Assembly (NCBI GenBank): GCA_018267095.1
Contig: JAFDZC010000008.1
Location: 1-64,000, forward strand
Length of the DNA: 64,000 nt
Direction: 5' to 3'
From: Bacteroidota bacterium
GTDB lineage: Bacteria > Bacteroidota > Bacteroidia > Flavobacteriales > Flavobacteriaceae
Numbering within the stretch: the first letter of the stretch is position 1; each line of letters begins with the position of its first letter. The notes below the pieces were generated by a model that saw only the letters and a list, made by a program, of their open reading frames with translations, did not search any database and was not told the DNA's origin. Position numbers and translations under genes: made by a program. This document shows, piece by piece, positions 45,031 to 54,100 of the stretch.

Positions 45031-45882
45031 CTACACAGAGGCAACTATGTCTGCAAAAGTACCTTTTTTATCTATAAGCCCAAGCGCCCATAATTGATTT
45101 TGCACTTGGTTGAGTACCTCGGGCGAAATGTTTTTTTGTGACCATTCAGTTAGTGATAGCCACTGAGAAATATCTTCAGATTTTTGGTGGTATTTTTCGG
45201 CCAAAGTCACATTGAGATTTGGTTGCGATTTGAATTTTTGTGTTTGCTCATTGATAATCCTTAGGGTTTGTGAAATAACCGAAGAATAATTTTGTAAAAC
45301 TTCTTCACGAACAGCCATCACAAAACACGGCCATGGAGTAGGGCAATCGCCTAAATGTCTGAAGATGCCTTGATCGACTAGTGGTTTGGTCATGAAATGC
45401 TCCCACATGAAGTAATCTGCGGTTTCTTGGGTCAAAGCATCCACAGCGCCATCGATGGTATGCACGATTTCAAACGATAAATTTTGCGCGTCCCAACCTT
45501 GTTGCTCAGCATGTACACAAGCCATTAAGTGTGATCCAGAACCCATGCGCGAAATGGCCACTTTGGCATTTTTTAAATCCTCTATTTTTTCAAACTTAGA
45601 AGCAGCACCTACATGAATACCCCACAAAAGTGGTGAAGCTACATATTCTTGTATGATGCGCGATGGATTTCCGTGCAATATGTCGCGAACAATCCCTTCA
45701 GTGAGGATAATAGCCATATCGGCTGAGCCTTCGCGCAAAAGTTGACACATTTTTCCGGTTCCTTCGGGCACATCGGTCCAATGCAGGTCAATGCCGGCTG
45801 CGGTAAATAAACCTTGTTTTATGGCTTGTTGCCAAGGATAATTAAAATGTTCCGGAACGCCAACAACTTTGAGGGTTTGCAT
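45031..45882 (-). CDS. soluble periplasmic-binding-protein-like (NMT1/THI5-type) protein without export signal
   Basis: A 283-residue protein that starts MQTLKVVGVPEHFNYPW, with no signal peptide or lipobox. The fold reads as a type II binding protein: WTDVPEGTGKMCQLLREGSADMAIILTEGIV (first lobe, hinge about residue 55), SRMGSGSHLMACVHAEQQG (about 112), and TADYFMWEHFMTKPLVD (about 160). Homologues bind thiamine precursors or sulfonates for ABC importers, but no permease or ATPase is near, so the protein likely acts in the cytoplasm. It might be an enzyme or a sensor; ligand unknown. It follows the GNAT gene by 3 bases. Confidence 0.8.
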   Translation of the reverse strand: MQTLKVVGVPEHFNYPWQQAIKQGLFTAAGIDLHWTDVPEGTGKMCQLLREGSADMAIILTEGIVRDILHGNPSRIIQEYVASPLLWGIHVGAASKFEKIEDLKNAKVAISRMGSGSHLMACVHAEQQGWDAQNLSFEIVHTIDGAVDALTQETADYFMWEHFMTKPLVDQGIFRHLGDCPTPWPCFVMAVREEVLQNYSSVISQTLRIINEQTQKFKSQPNLNVTLAEKYHQKSEDISQWLSLTEWSQKNISPEVLNQVQNQLWALGLIDKKGTFADIVASV

Positions 45883-45885
45883 ATT

Positions 45886-46437
45886 TTATTGGGCTTGATA
45901 ATTTGATTTTAAAAACTGCCACCAATTCCAACGAATGCCATCTTCGGCGGTGTATTCTTGCATAAACTCAAAACCGGCTTTACGCAAAATATGGTTGGAC
46001 GCGCCGTTTTCGTGGTGCGTATACGCATTCATGTTTTGAATGTTCATTTGGTTAAACCCATAATCGAGCCATGCTTTGGTGGCTTCGGTGGCGTAACCTT
46101 GACCCCAGTATTCTTCAGCCAGGCGATAACCATAATCAAAAAAGTTGGTGTTGCCGTTCTCGACGTGGTCATCGATGTATTTAATACCGGTCCAACCGAT
46201 GAAAGCACCGGTTTCTTTGAGTATTGTTGCATAGCGACCGATGTTGTTGCGCTGATATTGCGCATGAATATACTCAATGACTTTGACCGATTCCTCGATG
46301 GTTTGCGTTGGGTTTCTCCAAAGGTATTTGTGTACGTTGGGATTGTGATCCATGGCAAACATGGCCTCGGCATCAGACATTTCTAACGGACGCAGCAACA
46401 AACGCTCGGTTTCAAGGATAAACAAAGTTTGATTCAT
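45886..46437 (-). CDS. GNAT family N-acetyltransferase
   Basis: A 183-residue acetyltransferase of the RimJ/RimL-type. The start is MNQTLFILETERLLLRPLEM, and the frame's longer version to 46500 runs into the hairpin element. The acetyl-CoA loop is RLAEEYWGQGYATEATKAWLDY (about 107-128), the second part NMNAYTHHENGASNHILRKAGF. Substrate is unknown; ribosomal proteins or amino-sugar metabolites are usual. It sits between the hairpin element and the binding-protein-like gene. Confidence 0.87.
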   Translation of the reverse strand: MNQTLFILETERLLLRPLEMSDAEAMFAMDHNPNVHKYLWRNPTQTIEESVKVIEYIHAQYQRNNIGRYATILKETGAFIGWTGIKYIDDHVENGNTNFFDYGYRLAEEYWGQGYATEATKAWLDYGFNQMNIQNMNAYTHHENGASNHILRKAGFEFMQEYTAEDGIRWNWWQFLKSNYQAQ

Positions 46438-46451
46438 AAACAGAATTTCAT

Positions 46452-46529
46452 TAGCCCCGATAGAAGCGGTTATCCTTGGTTGGCGGGGTTCGCCAGCCAA
46501 GATAAAAGCGAATAGCGGGTATTAGCTTC
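46452..46529 (-). repeat. intergenic hairpin element, copy 2
   Basis: A 78-base element on the minus strand, between the nucleoside phosphorylase and GNAT genes. On that strand it begins GAAGCTAataCCcGCTaTTCG and ends cTTCtATCgGGGCTA, matching copy 1 at 16994-17069. The central stem is long: TTGGTTGGCG / CGCCAGCCAA (46476-46485 and 46491-46500), extended by TATC / GATA with a bulge, loop GGGTT. The stem sequence does not match copy 1; only its base-pairing is shared. Confidence 0.7.
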
Positions 46530-46545
46530 TTTAAAAAAAAAAAAA

Positions 46546-47412
46546 TTACTCGGCTAATTTCTCTAAAGTGTAGGCAATGAGCGCATCGACGGCTTTGTAA
46601 GGATCATCGCTAAAGGTGCCCGTAGCGCGGTTGGCAATGATGGCATTGAGCGACAAACACTGATGACCTAAGAGTTTTCCGAGTCCGTAAATGGCACCGG
46701 TTTCCATTTCAAGATTGGTCATTTTGATGCCATTGTACTCGAATTTGTCCATTTTGGCATTGAGCTCAGGATCTTGAATGTTCAGACGCAACACGCGACC
46801 TTGTGGCCCGTAGAAACCGCCGGCGGTTCCGGTGAATCCTTTGTGAATTTGATTGCTCTCGATGCGTTTCTCTAGAATTTCGCTTCCTTTAATCACATAA
46901 GGACGGCCTTTTTGCATATCCCAATTGGTTTGTGCGATGAAGGCATCTTCGAGATTTTTCTCAGAAACCTCGTCGATGAGATAAGAGCGCAACATATTGT
47001 CAAGGCCTAAGCCGTATTGACTCATCACAAAACTGTCACACGGAATATCTGCTTGCAATGAACCGGAAGTTCCGATGCGCACAATGTTGAGCGAAGTGAG
47101 TTCAGGTTTGATTTCGCGCGTTGTTAAATCAATATTGACCAATGCATCGAGTTCGTTCATGACAATGTCAATGTTGTCCGGACCAATTCCGGTAGACATG
47201 ACAGTGATGCGTTTGCCTTTGAAAGTCCCGGTTTGGGTTTTGAATTCGCGCTTTTGGGTGGAGAATTCAATCGAATCGAAAAACTGAGTGATTTTTTCTA
47301 CACGATTTTGATCGCCAACAAAAATGATGTCTTGTGCGATGTGTTCCGGTTTGAGATTCAGATGGTAAACACTGCCATCGGGATTGAGTATAAGTTCTGA
47401 GGATGCTATCAT
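46546..47412 (-). CDS. udp: nucleoside phosphorylase (uridine/purine phosphorylase family)
   Basis: A 288-residue enzyme of the PNP/UDP hexameric family. FVGDQNRVEKI (about residue 32), VMSTGIGPDNIDIVMNEL (about 70-87), VRIGTSGSLQADIPCDSFV (about 111) and the ribose-binding LEMETGAIYGLG (about 235) fit uridine phosphorylase-like proteins, so the symbol is a family guess and uridine is not certain. The start lies directly after an 8-base-period CTCAG array. A run of 13 T on the coding strand starts right after its stop (A at 46533-46545 on the plus strand). Confidence 0.86.
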   Translation of the reverse strand: MIASSELILNPDGSVYHLNLKPEHIAQDIIFVGDQNRVEKITQFFDSIEFSTQKREFKTQTGTFKGKRITVMSTGIGPDNIDIVMNELDALVNIDLTTREIKPELTSLNIVRIGTSGSLQADIPCDSFVMSQYGLGLDNMLRSYLIDEVSEKNLEDAFIAQTNWDMQKGRPYVIKGSEILEKRIESNQIHKGFTGTAGGFYGPQGRVLRLNIQDPELNAKMDKFEYNGIKMTNLEMETGAIYGLGKLLGHQCLSLNAIIANRATGTFSDDPYKAVDALIAYTLEKLAE

Positions 47413-47415
47413 TTT

Positions 47416-47447
47416 TTTTGAGTTTCTGAGCAGCTGAGCTACTGAGT
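47416..47447 (-). repeat. 8-base-period CTCAG array before a start codon, copy 2
   Basis: On the minus strand: ACTCAGTA, GCTCAGCT, GCTCAGAA, ACTCAAAA, four octamers with a period of exactly 8, ending 3 bases before the ATG at 47412. The same consensus ((A/G)CTCAGnn), period and placement as the array at 17136-17175. Confidence 0.75.
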
Positions 47448-47492
47448 TGTTTGAATTTTTTGAAGCGGCAAATGTAGGGCTTATTTTAGAAT

Positions 47493-47828
47493 TTATCCGC
47501 CGACACGCTTGACTTTAAATCCGATTTCTTGTAAGATTTTCATGATCTTATCGCGATAATCGCCTTGCAGAATAATGGATTCGTCTTTGACGGTTCCGCC
47601 CACGCTGAGTTTGGTTTTCAGGATTTTGGCCAGCTTTTTAAAATCGTCGGCATGACCGGTGTATCCTTCAATAATGGTGGTGGGTTTTCCGTTGCGCTTT
47701 TCGTATTTGCAAATCATCGGATCTTTTTGAACCCAAAGAGTATCATCGACTTGAGTGATTTCGGGTTCAGGTGAATTATCCGGCTCGTGATCTGGAAAGA
47801 GCTTTTTGAGTTGGTCGTGTAAATCCAT
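47493..47828 (-). CDS. SUI1/YciH-type translation initiation factor homologue
   Basis: A 111-residue SUI1-domain protein, the size usual for bacterial YciH. A variable N-terminal part (MDLHDQLKKLFPDHEPDNSPEP) is followed by the SUI1 fold: ICKYEKRNGKPTTIIEGYTG, KKLAKILKTKLSVGGTVKDE and IILQGDYRDKIMKILQ. YciH acts as an initiation-fidelity factor, related to eIF1. The ATG at 47828 is used; the longer TTG is less likely. It lies in front of a 12-base perfect hairpin. Confidence 0.9.
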   Translation of the reverse strand: MDLHDQLKKLFPDHEPDNSPEPEITQVDDTLWVQKDPMICKYEKRNGKPTTIIEGYTGHADDFKKLAKILKTKLSVGGTVKDESIILQGDYRDKIMKILQEIGFKVKRVGG

Positions 47829-47839
47829 ATTCAAAAATA

Positions 47840-47873
47840 AATTCCAAATTCCGGGTGAGCAGAATTTGGAATT
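47840..47873. other. 12-base perfect hairpin between SUI1 and oxygenase genes
   Basis: AATTCCAAATTC / GAATTTGGAATT, loop of 10 bases. It is 23 bases past the oxygenase stop and 12 bases before the SUI1 start (both minus strand). There is no T run directly behind the stem, so it could be a terminator of a weak kind, an mRNA end stabiliser or an operator. Confidence 0.6.
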
Positions 47874-47895
47874 CGGGTTATTGGAAATTAAAGGG

Positions 47896-48846
47896 TTATT
47901 TTTTCAAGCCTAATTCTACGAGTCTTTCGTCGAGGAATTCCCCGGCGGTAATGTCATCGTATAATTTAGGATGGTCAGCATCGATACAATTCTCAAGACA
48001 GTTGAGTTTCATATCACTCACCGGATGCATAAAGAACGGAATAGAGTAACGAGAAGTTCCCCACAATTCTCTTGGCGGATTGACCACTTGATGAATCGTT
48101 GATTTCAAGCGATTGTTGGTATGACGCGAAAGCATATCACCTACATTGATTACCAATTCATCCGGCTCTGCTATAGCATCAATCCATTGTCCATCGTGAT
48201 TTTGTACTTGAAGGCCTTTACCTTGAGCGCCCATCAATAAGGTAATCAAATTGATGTCACCATGAGCTGCAGCGCGAACCGCACCGTCTTTGGGTTCATC
48301 GGTAATAGGCGGGTAGTGGATAGGTCTTAAAATACTATTTCCGTCTTTGATATAATTGTCAAAGTAGAATTCGTCTAATCCTAAGAATAAAGCCAATGCT
48401 CTAAGCACATAAACGCCGGTCTTTTCGAGCATTTGATAGGCTTCACGACCCACTTCATTGAACTTTGGCAACTCGGTTACTGTAACATTATCCGGATATT
48501 CACCGGCATATTTTGAACCTTCTGAAACGTATTGTCCAAAATGCCAAAACTCTTTTAAATCTCCGGCCGATCGACCCTTGGCGTGTTCTTTACCAAAAGA
48601 AACATAGCCGCGTTGGCCACCGATGCCGGGAATTTCGTATTTGGATTTGACCTCTAACGGAAGGTTGAAAAAGTTTCTAACTTCACCATAAAGTTCGTCT
48701 ACAAGTTGGTCATCAAGGAAATGACCTTTTAATGCTACGAAGCCAATATCTTCGTATGCTTTTCCGATTTCATTTACAAATTTTTGTTTACGTACCGGGT
48801 CACCCGATAGGAAATCACGCAAGTCCACACTTGGAATGTTTTGCAT
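47896..48846 (-). CDS. 2OG-Fe(II) oxygenase, isopenicillin N synthase family
   Basis: A 316-residue non-haem iron enzyme. N-terminal DIOX_N-type part (IPSVDLRDFLSGDPVRKQKF). The iron site is His-x-Asp in AAHGDINLITLLMG (about residues 194-197), the second His lies in STIHQVVNPP (about 253), and an Arg-x-Ser is found in SRYSIPFFMHP (about 265). These are the metal and 2-oxoglutarate ligands. The substrate is not known; plant-like and IPNS-like members oxidise many small molecules. A TAnnTTTG element is 50 bases before the start. Confidence 0.88.
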   Translation of the reverse strand: MQNIPSVDLRDFLSGDPVRKQKFVNEIGKAYEDIGFVALKGHFLDDQLVDELYGEVRNFFNLPLEVKSKYEIPGIGGQRGYVSFGKEHAKGRSAGDLKEFWHFGQYVSEGSKYAGEYPDNVTVTELPKFNEVGREAYQMLEKTGVYVLRALALFLGLDEFYFDNYIKDGNSILRPIHYPPITDEPKDGAVRAAAHGDINLITLLMGAQGKGLQVQNHDGQWIDAIAEPDELVINVGDMLSRHTNNRLKSTIHQVVNPPRELWGTSRYSIPFFMHPVSDMKLNCLENCIDADHPKLYDDITAGEFLDERLVELGLKK

Positions 48847-48895
48847 ACTAAAAATTTTTTGTTAATAACTAAAAGTTCGTAAACCCTTGTTATCA

Positions 48896-48903
48896 CAAAT
48901 GTA
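48896..48903 (-). promoter_or_regulatory. -7 promoter element for the oxygenase gene (TACATTTG)
   Basis: The minus strand reads TACATTTG, 50 bases before the ATG at 48846. No TTG at the standard distance was seen. Confidence 0.35.
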
Positions 48904-48987
48904 AATAATAAAATCAAAACGAAATTTTAAAAGTTATCAACAATTCAAAAAAACACAGCAATTCAAGGTGAAGCTGTTATTTTTTTA

Positions 48988-48995
48988 TACTTTTG
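48988..48995 (+). promoter_or_regulatory. -7 promoter element for the bkd gene (TACTTTTG)
   Basis: TACTTTTG fits TAnnTTTG and is 32 bases before the ATG at 49028. Confidence 0.42.
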
Positions 48996-49027
48996 GTGCA
49001 TTATATAAAATTCACCCAATCTTTATA

Positions 49028-51007
49028 ATGAATTTCGAAAGAAGACAACTCACAGACGAACAGCTTATAGACCTCTATAAGAGATTGCTTAAACCACGTT
49101 TGATTGAAGAAAAAATGCTCATCCTGATTCGTCAGGGAAAAGTTTCTAAATGGTTCTCCGGAATCGGTCAAGAAGCCATTTCTGTGGGTATTACCGCCGT
49201 TTTAGAACCGGATGAATACATATTGCCGATGCACCGAAACTTGGGTGTATTTACCGGGCGAAATATTCCGCTCAATAGATTGTTTTCGCAATGGCAAGGA
49301 AAAGCCAACGGATTCACCAAAGGACGCGATCGCAGTTTTCACTTCGGAACTCAAGAATATAAAATCATCGGCATGATTTCGCACCTCGGCCCTCAATTAG
49401 GAGTGGCAGATGGAATCGCTTTAGCCAATAAACTCAAAAAGAACGGAAAAGTCACTGCGGTTTTTACCGGTGAAGGCGCGACAAGTGAAGGTGATTTTCA
49501 TGAAGCCTTAAATATTGCTTCTGTTTGGGATTTACCCGTAATTTTTGTCATAGAAAATAATGGATACGGACTGTCGACGCCAACCAACGAACAATATCGC
49601 TGCGAAAATTTGGCCGATAAAGGGGTGGGGTATGGTATGGAAAGTCATATTATTGACGGAAACAACATCCTCGAGGTTTATGAAGAACTTTCTGAAATAG
49701 TTGCCTCGATGCGCACCAACCCCAGACCGGTTCTGATAGAATTTAAAACCTTCAGAATGCGCGGACACGAAGAGGCCAGTGGTACTAAATATGTTCCGAA
49801 AGAGCTCATGGATATGTGGGCCGAAAAAGACCCGATTGAAACCTATAAACGTTACCTAATCAAACAACACGTGATTTCTGAATCGCAAGATGAAGCTTGG
49901 CGCGAAGAAATCAAAAAAGAAATAGATGAACATTGGCTTATGGCCAATACAGAGCCTGAAATTGTTCCCACTTACGAGGGCGAATTAAACGATGTATACA
50001 AACCGTGTGATTTTGAAGAAGTTAACCCTTCAAATAGTGAAACTGAAAACATTCGTTTGATTGATGCTATTTCACAAAGTTTGAAACAATCTTTACAACG
50101 TCATCCGGAGCTCGTCATCATGGGCCAAGACATTGCAGAATATGGTGGTGCTTTTAAAATAACCGATGGATTTGTAAAAGAGTTTGGCAAACATCGCATC
50201 ATCAACACGCCGATTTGCGAAAGCGCGGTGGTTTCAGCCGGAATGGGCTTATCGATCAACGGATACAAAGCGATTGTTGAAATGCAATTTGCCGATTTTG
50301 TTTCCACCGGATTCAATCCAATTGTCAATTATCTGGCAAAAGTCCATTATCGTTGGCAAGAAAAAGCTGATGTGGTGGTGCGCATGCCATGCGGCGGCGG
50401 AACTCAAGCAGGACCGTTTCACTCGCAAACCAACGAAGCCTGGTTTACCAAAACGCCGGGATTAAAAGTGGTTTATCCGGCATTTCCGTATGACGCTAAG
50501 GGTTTGTTGGCAACTGCGATTAATGACCCGAATCCGGTTTTGTTTTTTGAACATAAATTGTTGTACAGAAGTATTTATCAAGATGTTCCAAAAGATTATT
50601 ACACACTTCCGTTCGGACAGGCTGCTTTGTTGCGCGAAGGAAAAGACATCACGGTAATTGCCTTTGGTGCTTCGGTGCATTGGGCCATGGAAACTTTAGA
50701 CAAACATCCAGATGTCTCAGCCGATTTGATTGATTTGCGAACGCTTCAACCACTTGATAAAGAAACCATTTATGCATCGGTCAAGAAAACCAATAAAGCG
50801 ATTATTCTGCAAGAAGACACTCTTTTTGGTGGAATTGCCAGCGATATCTGCTCGATGATCATGGAAGATTGTTTTGAATATTTAGACGGTCCGGTCAAAC
50901 GCGTGGCCAGCTTGGACAGTCCGATTCCGTTTACAAAAGCGTTAGAAGATCAATTCTTACCGCGAGAGCGATTCGAAGATGCTTTACTTAAATTGATTAA
51001 GTACTAA
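49028..51007 (+). CDS. bkdAB: fused alpha/beta E1 of branched-chain 2-oxoacid dehydrogenase
   Basis: A 659-residue single protein holding both E1 subunits. The alpha part (1-330) has the TPP motif GEGATSEGDFHEALNIASVWDL then IENNGYGLS (about 153-190). The beta part (about 345-659) has MGQDIAEYGGAFKITDGF, QFADFVSTGFNPIVNYLAK, RMPCGGGTQAGPFHSQ and LLQEDTLFGG-type sequence near 610. It decarboxylates branched-chain 2-oxoacids for branched fatty acid precursors, which flavobacteria need. Partner E2/E3 are not in the window. The frame is open to 48968, but the ATG at 49028 is just behind the promoter. Confidence 0.92.
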   Translation: MNFERRQLTDEQLIDLYKRLLKPRLIEEKMLILIRQGKVSKWFSGIGQEAISVGITAVLEPDEYILPMHRNLGVFTGRNIPLNRLFSQWQGKANGFTKGRDRSFHFGTQEYKIIGMISHLGPQLGVADGIALANKLKKNGKVTAVFTGEGATSEGDFHEALNIASVWDLPVIFVIENNGYGLSTPTNEQYRCENLADKGVGYGMESHIIDGNNILEVYEELSEIVASMRTNPRPVLIEFKTFRMRGHEEASGTKYVPKELMDMWAEKDPIETYKRYLIKQHVISESQDEAWREEIKKEIDEHWLMANTEPEIVPTYEGELNDVYKPCDFEEVNPSNSETENIRLIDAISQSLKQSLQRHPELVIMGQDIAEYGGAFKITDGFVKEFGKHRIINTPICESAVVSAGMGLSINGYKAIVEMQFADFVSTGFNPIVNYLAKVHYRWQEKADVVVRMPCGGGTQAGPFHSQTNEAWFTKTPGLKVVYPAFPYDAKGLLATAINDPNPVLFFEHKLLYRSIYQDVPKDYYTLPFGQAALLREGKDITVIAFGASVHWAMETLDKHPDVSADLIDLRTLQPLDKETIYASVKKTNKAIILQEDTLFGGIASDICSMIMEDCFEYLDGPVKRVASLDSPIPFTKALEDQFLPRERFEDALLKLIKY

Positions 51008-51026
51008 GAATTCTTAATAAATATGC

Positions 51027-51058
51027 AAAAGAGCGACCGGTAAAGTCGCTCTTTTTTT
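51027..51058 (+). terminator. terminator after bkdAB
   Basis: Hairpin AAAGAGCGAC / GTCGCTCTTT with loop CGGTAAA and a run of T, 20 bases past the stop. Confidence 0.88.
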
Positions 51059-51096
51059 ATTATTTTCAAATGCTAAATTTGGTCCGATTACAAGCT

Positions 51097-51124
51097 TTGG
51101 ATTAGGCAATATTTGTTATATTTA
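51097..51124 (+). promoter_or_regulatory. putative promoter of the giant T9SS protein: TTG, 17-base spacer, TATATTTA
   Basis: TTG (51097-51099) and TATATTTA (51117-51124), one base off TAnnTTTG, are 17 bases apart, 30 bases before the ATG at 51154. Confidence 0.4.
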
Positions 51125-51153
51125 CGGCTTATTTATTGTAAAAATTGCTCGTA

Positions 51154-54100
51154 ATGACATATCAGTTTAAAAATCTGTTTGTTCTATTTATATTTCTGGT
51201 TTCATCAACCGGATTTGCTCAAAATCTTTTATCTAACGGAAACTTCGAAAGCGGCGGTAACGGTGTGGGTTTCAACATCAATAGTTGTTGCTACAACCAA
51301 ATTAATCCTCCATTCTCAGGAAACACGGCTCCGGGCAATTATGCAGTAACTAATAATCCGCAACCGATGAATACGGCTAACTTCTTGTCTTTCGGAGACC
51401 ATACAACCGGAACTGGAAACATGCTCGTAGTTGATGGAACGAATACCGGTGGACAACAACGTTTTTGGCGTGCAGGTAACACCGGTGGTGGGGTTTGCGG
51501 ATTGACTGTTGGAACAACCTATACTTTTAGTTTTTGGATTAGATCAGCATCCAGTACTGTAATCAATCAAGCTACACAAGCACAAATCAATATTCAATGG
51601 AATAACGCAAACAACATAACCCGAACATCAACCAATTCGACTACGGGATCTGGAGACATTCTGGTTCCGCTTCCGCCAACAGGATGGCAACAAGTTGTGT
51701 ACACTTTTGTTCCCACCAACGCGTGTGTGAACATTGAAATGTACAACAATAACACCAACGTAGCCGGCAATGATTTTGCTATGGATGATGTAATGGTTTT
51801 GGCTCCACCACAGCCTCTTTCGTTAACCTATTCTATCACCAATCCAACTTGTCCCACCAATACCAATGCAACATTGTTTGGTTATGGTATCGGAGGAACT
51901 CCACCTTACACCAACTATGCATTATCAGGACCAGTAAATATTCCGACCAGTGCCACAGGTCAATTTACAGGATTAGCTCCGGGTAACTACAGTATAACCG
52001 TAACTGACAGCAACGGCGGAACCCAGACGCAAAACGGAATCGTCATTCCCAATGCTCCAGATATGAGTTTGACAGCTACACAAACCACCATTTGTGCCGG
52101 TGCCAGTACCACCATTACCGCCAGCGGCGGAATGACCACTTACAATTGGAGTTCTGACGTACCCGACTCAAGCATGGCAGCAACGGGTTCACCGCAGACG
52201 GTCAGCCCGACACAGACAACAACATATACGGTGACGAGTACTTCAGTTAGATCTGAAAACTTGATTTATAATGGCGACTTTTTTTTGGGAAATGCCGGTT
52301 TTACTTCTGATTATACTTATTACCCAACTAATACGTCTCTTGTACAAAAAGCATATGGTGTGGTATCCAATTCAAATTCTTGGGAAACCGCTTTTGCCAG
52401 TTGCACCGAACATACCGGAAGTGCCGGAAGTAAAATGCTGGTAGTTGATGGTTCAACTTCAAATGGTGGCAATGATGCGTTTTGGTGTCAAACCGTTCCG
52501 GTAACGCCCGGCCAAAATTATTCGCTAACCTATTATTTACAAGCATTAGCAACTCCGGCAAACGCAAGTATACAAATCAAGATTAATGGAGTAGCCGTTG
52601 GAGGCAGTTCAAGTACTTCAGCTACTACATGTACATGGACTCAAGCTCCAGCCATCAATTGGAATTCTGGTGCTAATACTACGGCAAACATTTGTTTTTA
52701 TGATTTAACAACTTCGGCCTCGGGAAATGATTTTGCGATTGATGATATTACTTTTTCTAGAACCAACAATTGTAATTTATCTAAATCAATCACCATCACA
52801 GTTACTAATTCAATTGTATTGAATATTGTGGATCCACCGGCAGTTTGTGCTCCGGGCACAGTTAATATAACCGCTCCTTCTGTAATTGGAGCCGGAAGCA
52901 CTGCAGGAACAACTTTTACTTACTGGACCAATGCCGCCGGAACAAATGCGCTTCCATTTGCTACTGCACAAGCCATTACAACTAGTGGAACATATTACAT
53001 CAAAAGTACTTTAGGCTCATGCTCAGTAATTAAGCCTGTTGTGGTTAGCATCGTCAACGGGAGTTCAGTTCCTCAACCTACAGTAACTTCTCCTGTTCGT
53101 TATTGTGTTGGTAGTGTAGCTGTTCCTTTAACGGCCACACCTGCAGCCGGGGGAACTCTAAATTGGTATACTGCGGCGACAGGAGGATCGCCTTTAGCTG
53201 GCCCGCCAACACCTACAACAACAGCCAATGGAATAACAACTTATTATGTGAGTCAAACTATTGGCGGTTGTGAAAGTACCAGACAAGACATTATGGTATA
53301 TGTAGGTGCACAATTATCTCTTGTTTGTGATCCAAGCCAGAGAACGACCAATCCACCAACATCTGTATTTTTTGATTGGAACAACATTCCGGGACCTCCG
53401 GTTTACAATTATTCCTACTCAATCAATGGAGGACCTACCATTACAGGCAGTACTAATATTTCAAGTTTTGAAGTTTTTGGTGTGGCAGACGGACAAAGTG
53501 TAACCTTTACGATTTTGTCAGCCAATGGGTATCCTTGTATCAATTCAGTAAGCAGTACGTGTAACAACTGTGCTACCACAACAACTCCTACATTCACATT
53601 ACCATCAAGTATTTGTAATGGTTCAACACCTCCAGCGCTTCCAACTACATCTAACAATGGGATAACCGGTACTTGGACTCCATCTGTTATAAGCAACACT
53701 ACCAACGGGAGCTATACATTTTTCCCTAATTCGAGCAGCACTTGTGCCAATAGTTTTGTCAAAACAATAACCATCTCAAATCCACCAAATGCAGGAACCC
53801 TTAATGGAAATCAAAATATTTGTGTTGGATCTACAACACCATTCAGCACTTCAGCAACCGGCGGAACCTGGAGTTCAGACAATACAGCAATCGCTACTGT
53901 TAATGCCAGTAACGGCAATGTTACCGGTGTAAGCCCTGGAAGTGCCACAATTACCTATACTGTTGTGGGAACTGGTGGTTGTGCAAACGCTACAGCAACT
54001 AGGACTATTACCGTAACAGCGGCTCCAAACGCCGGAACCTTGAGCGGAGGACAAAATATTTGTATCGGACAAACCACCTCGTTTACTACTACTGTATCTG

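Noticed and set aside
45958-46386. Open frame of 142 codons antisense to the GNAT gene
   Set aside because: GNAT acetyl-CoA motif is on the minus strand; the plus frame has no recognisable features.
46533-46545. Run of 13 A as a phase-variation tract
   Set aside because: It lies after the stop codon of nucleoside phosphorylase and before the hairpin element, not in a coding frame or between promoter elements.
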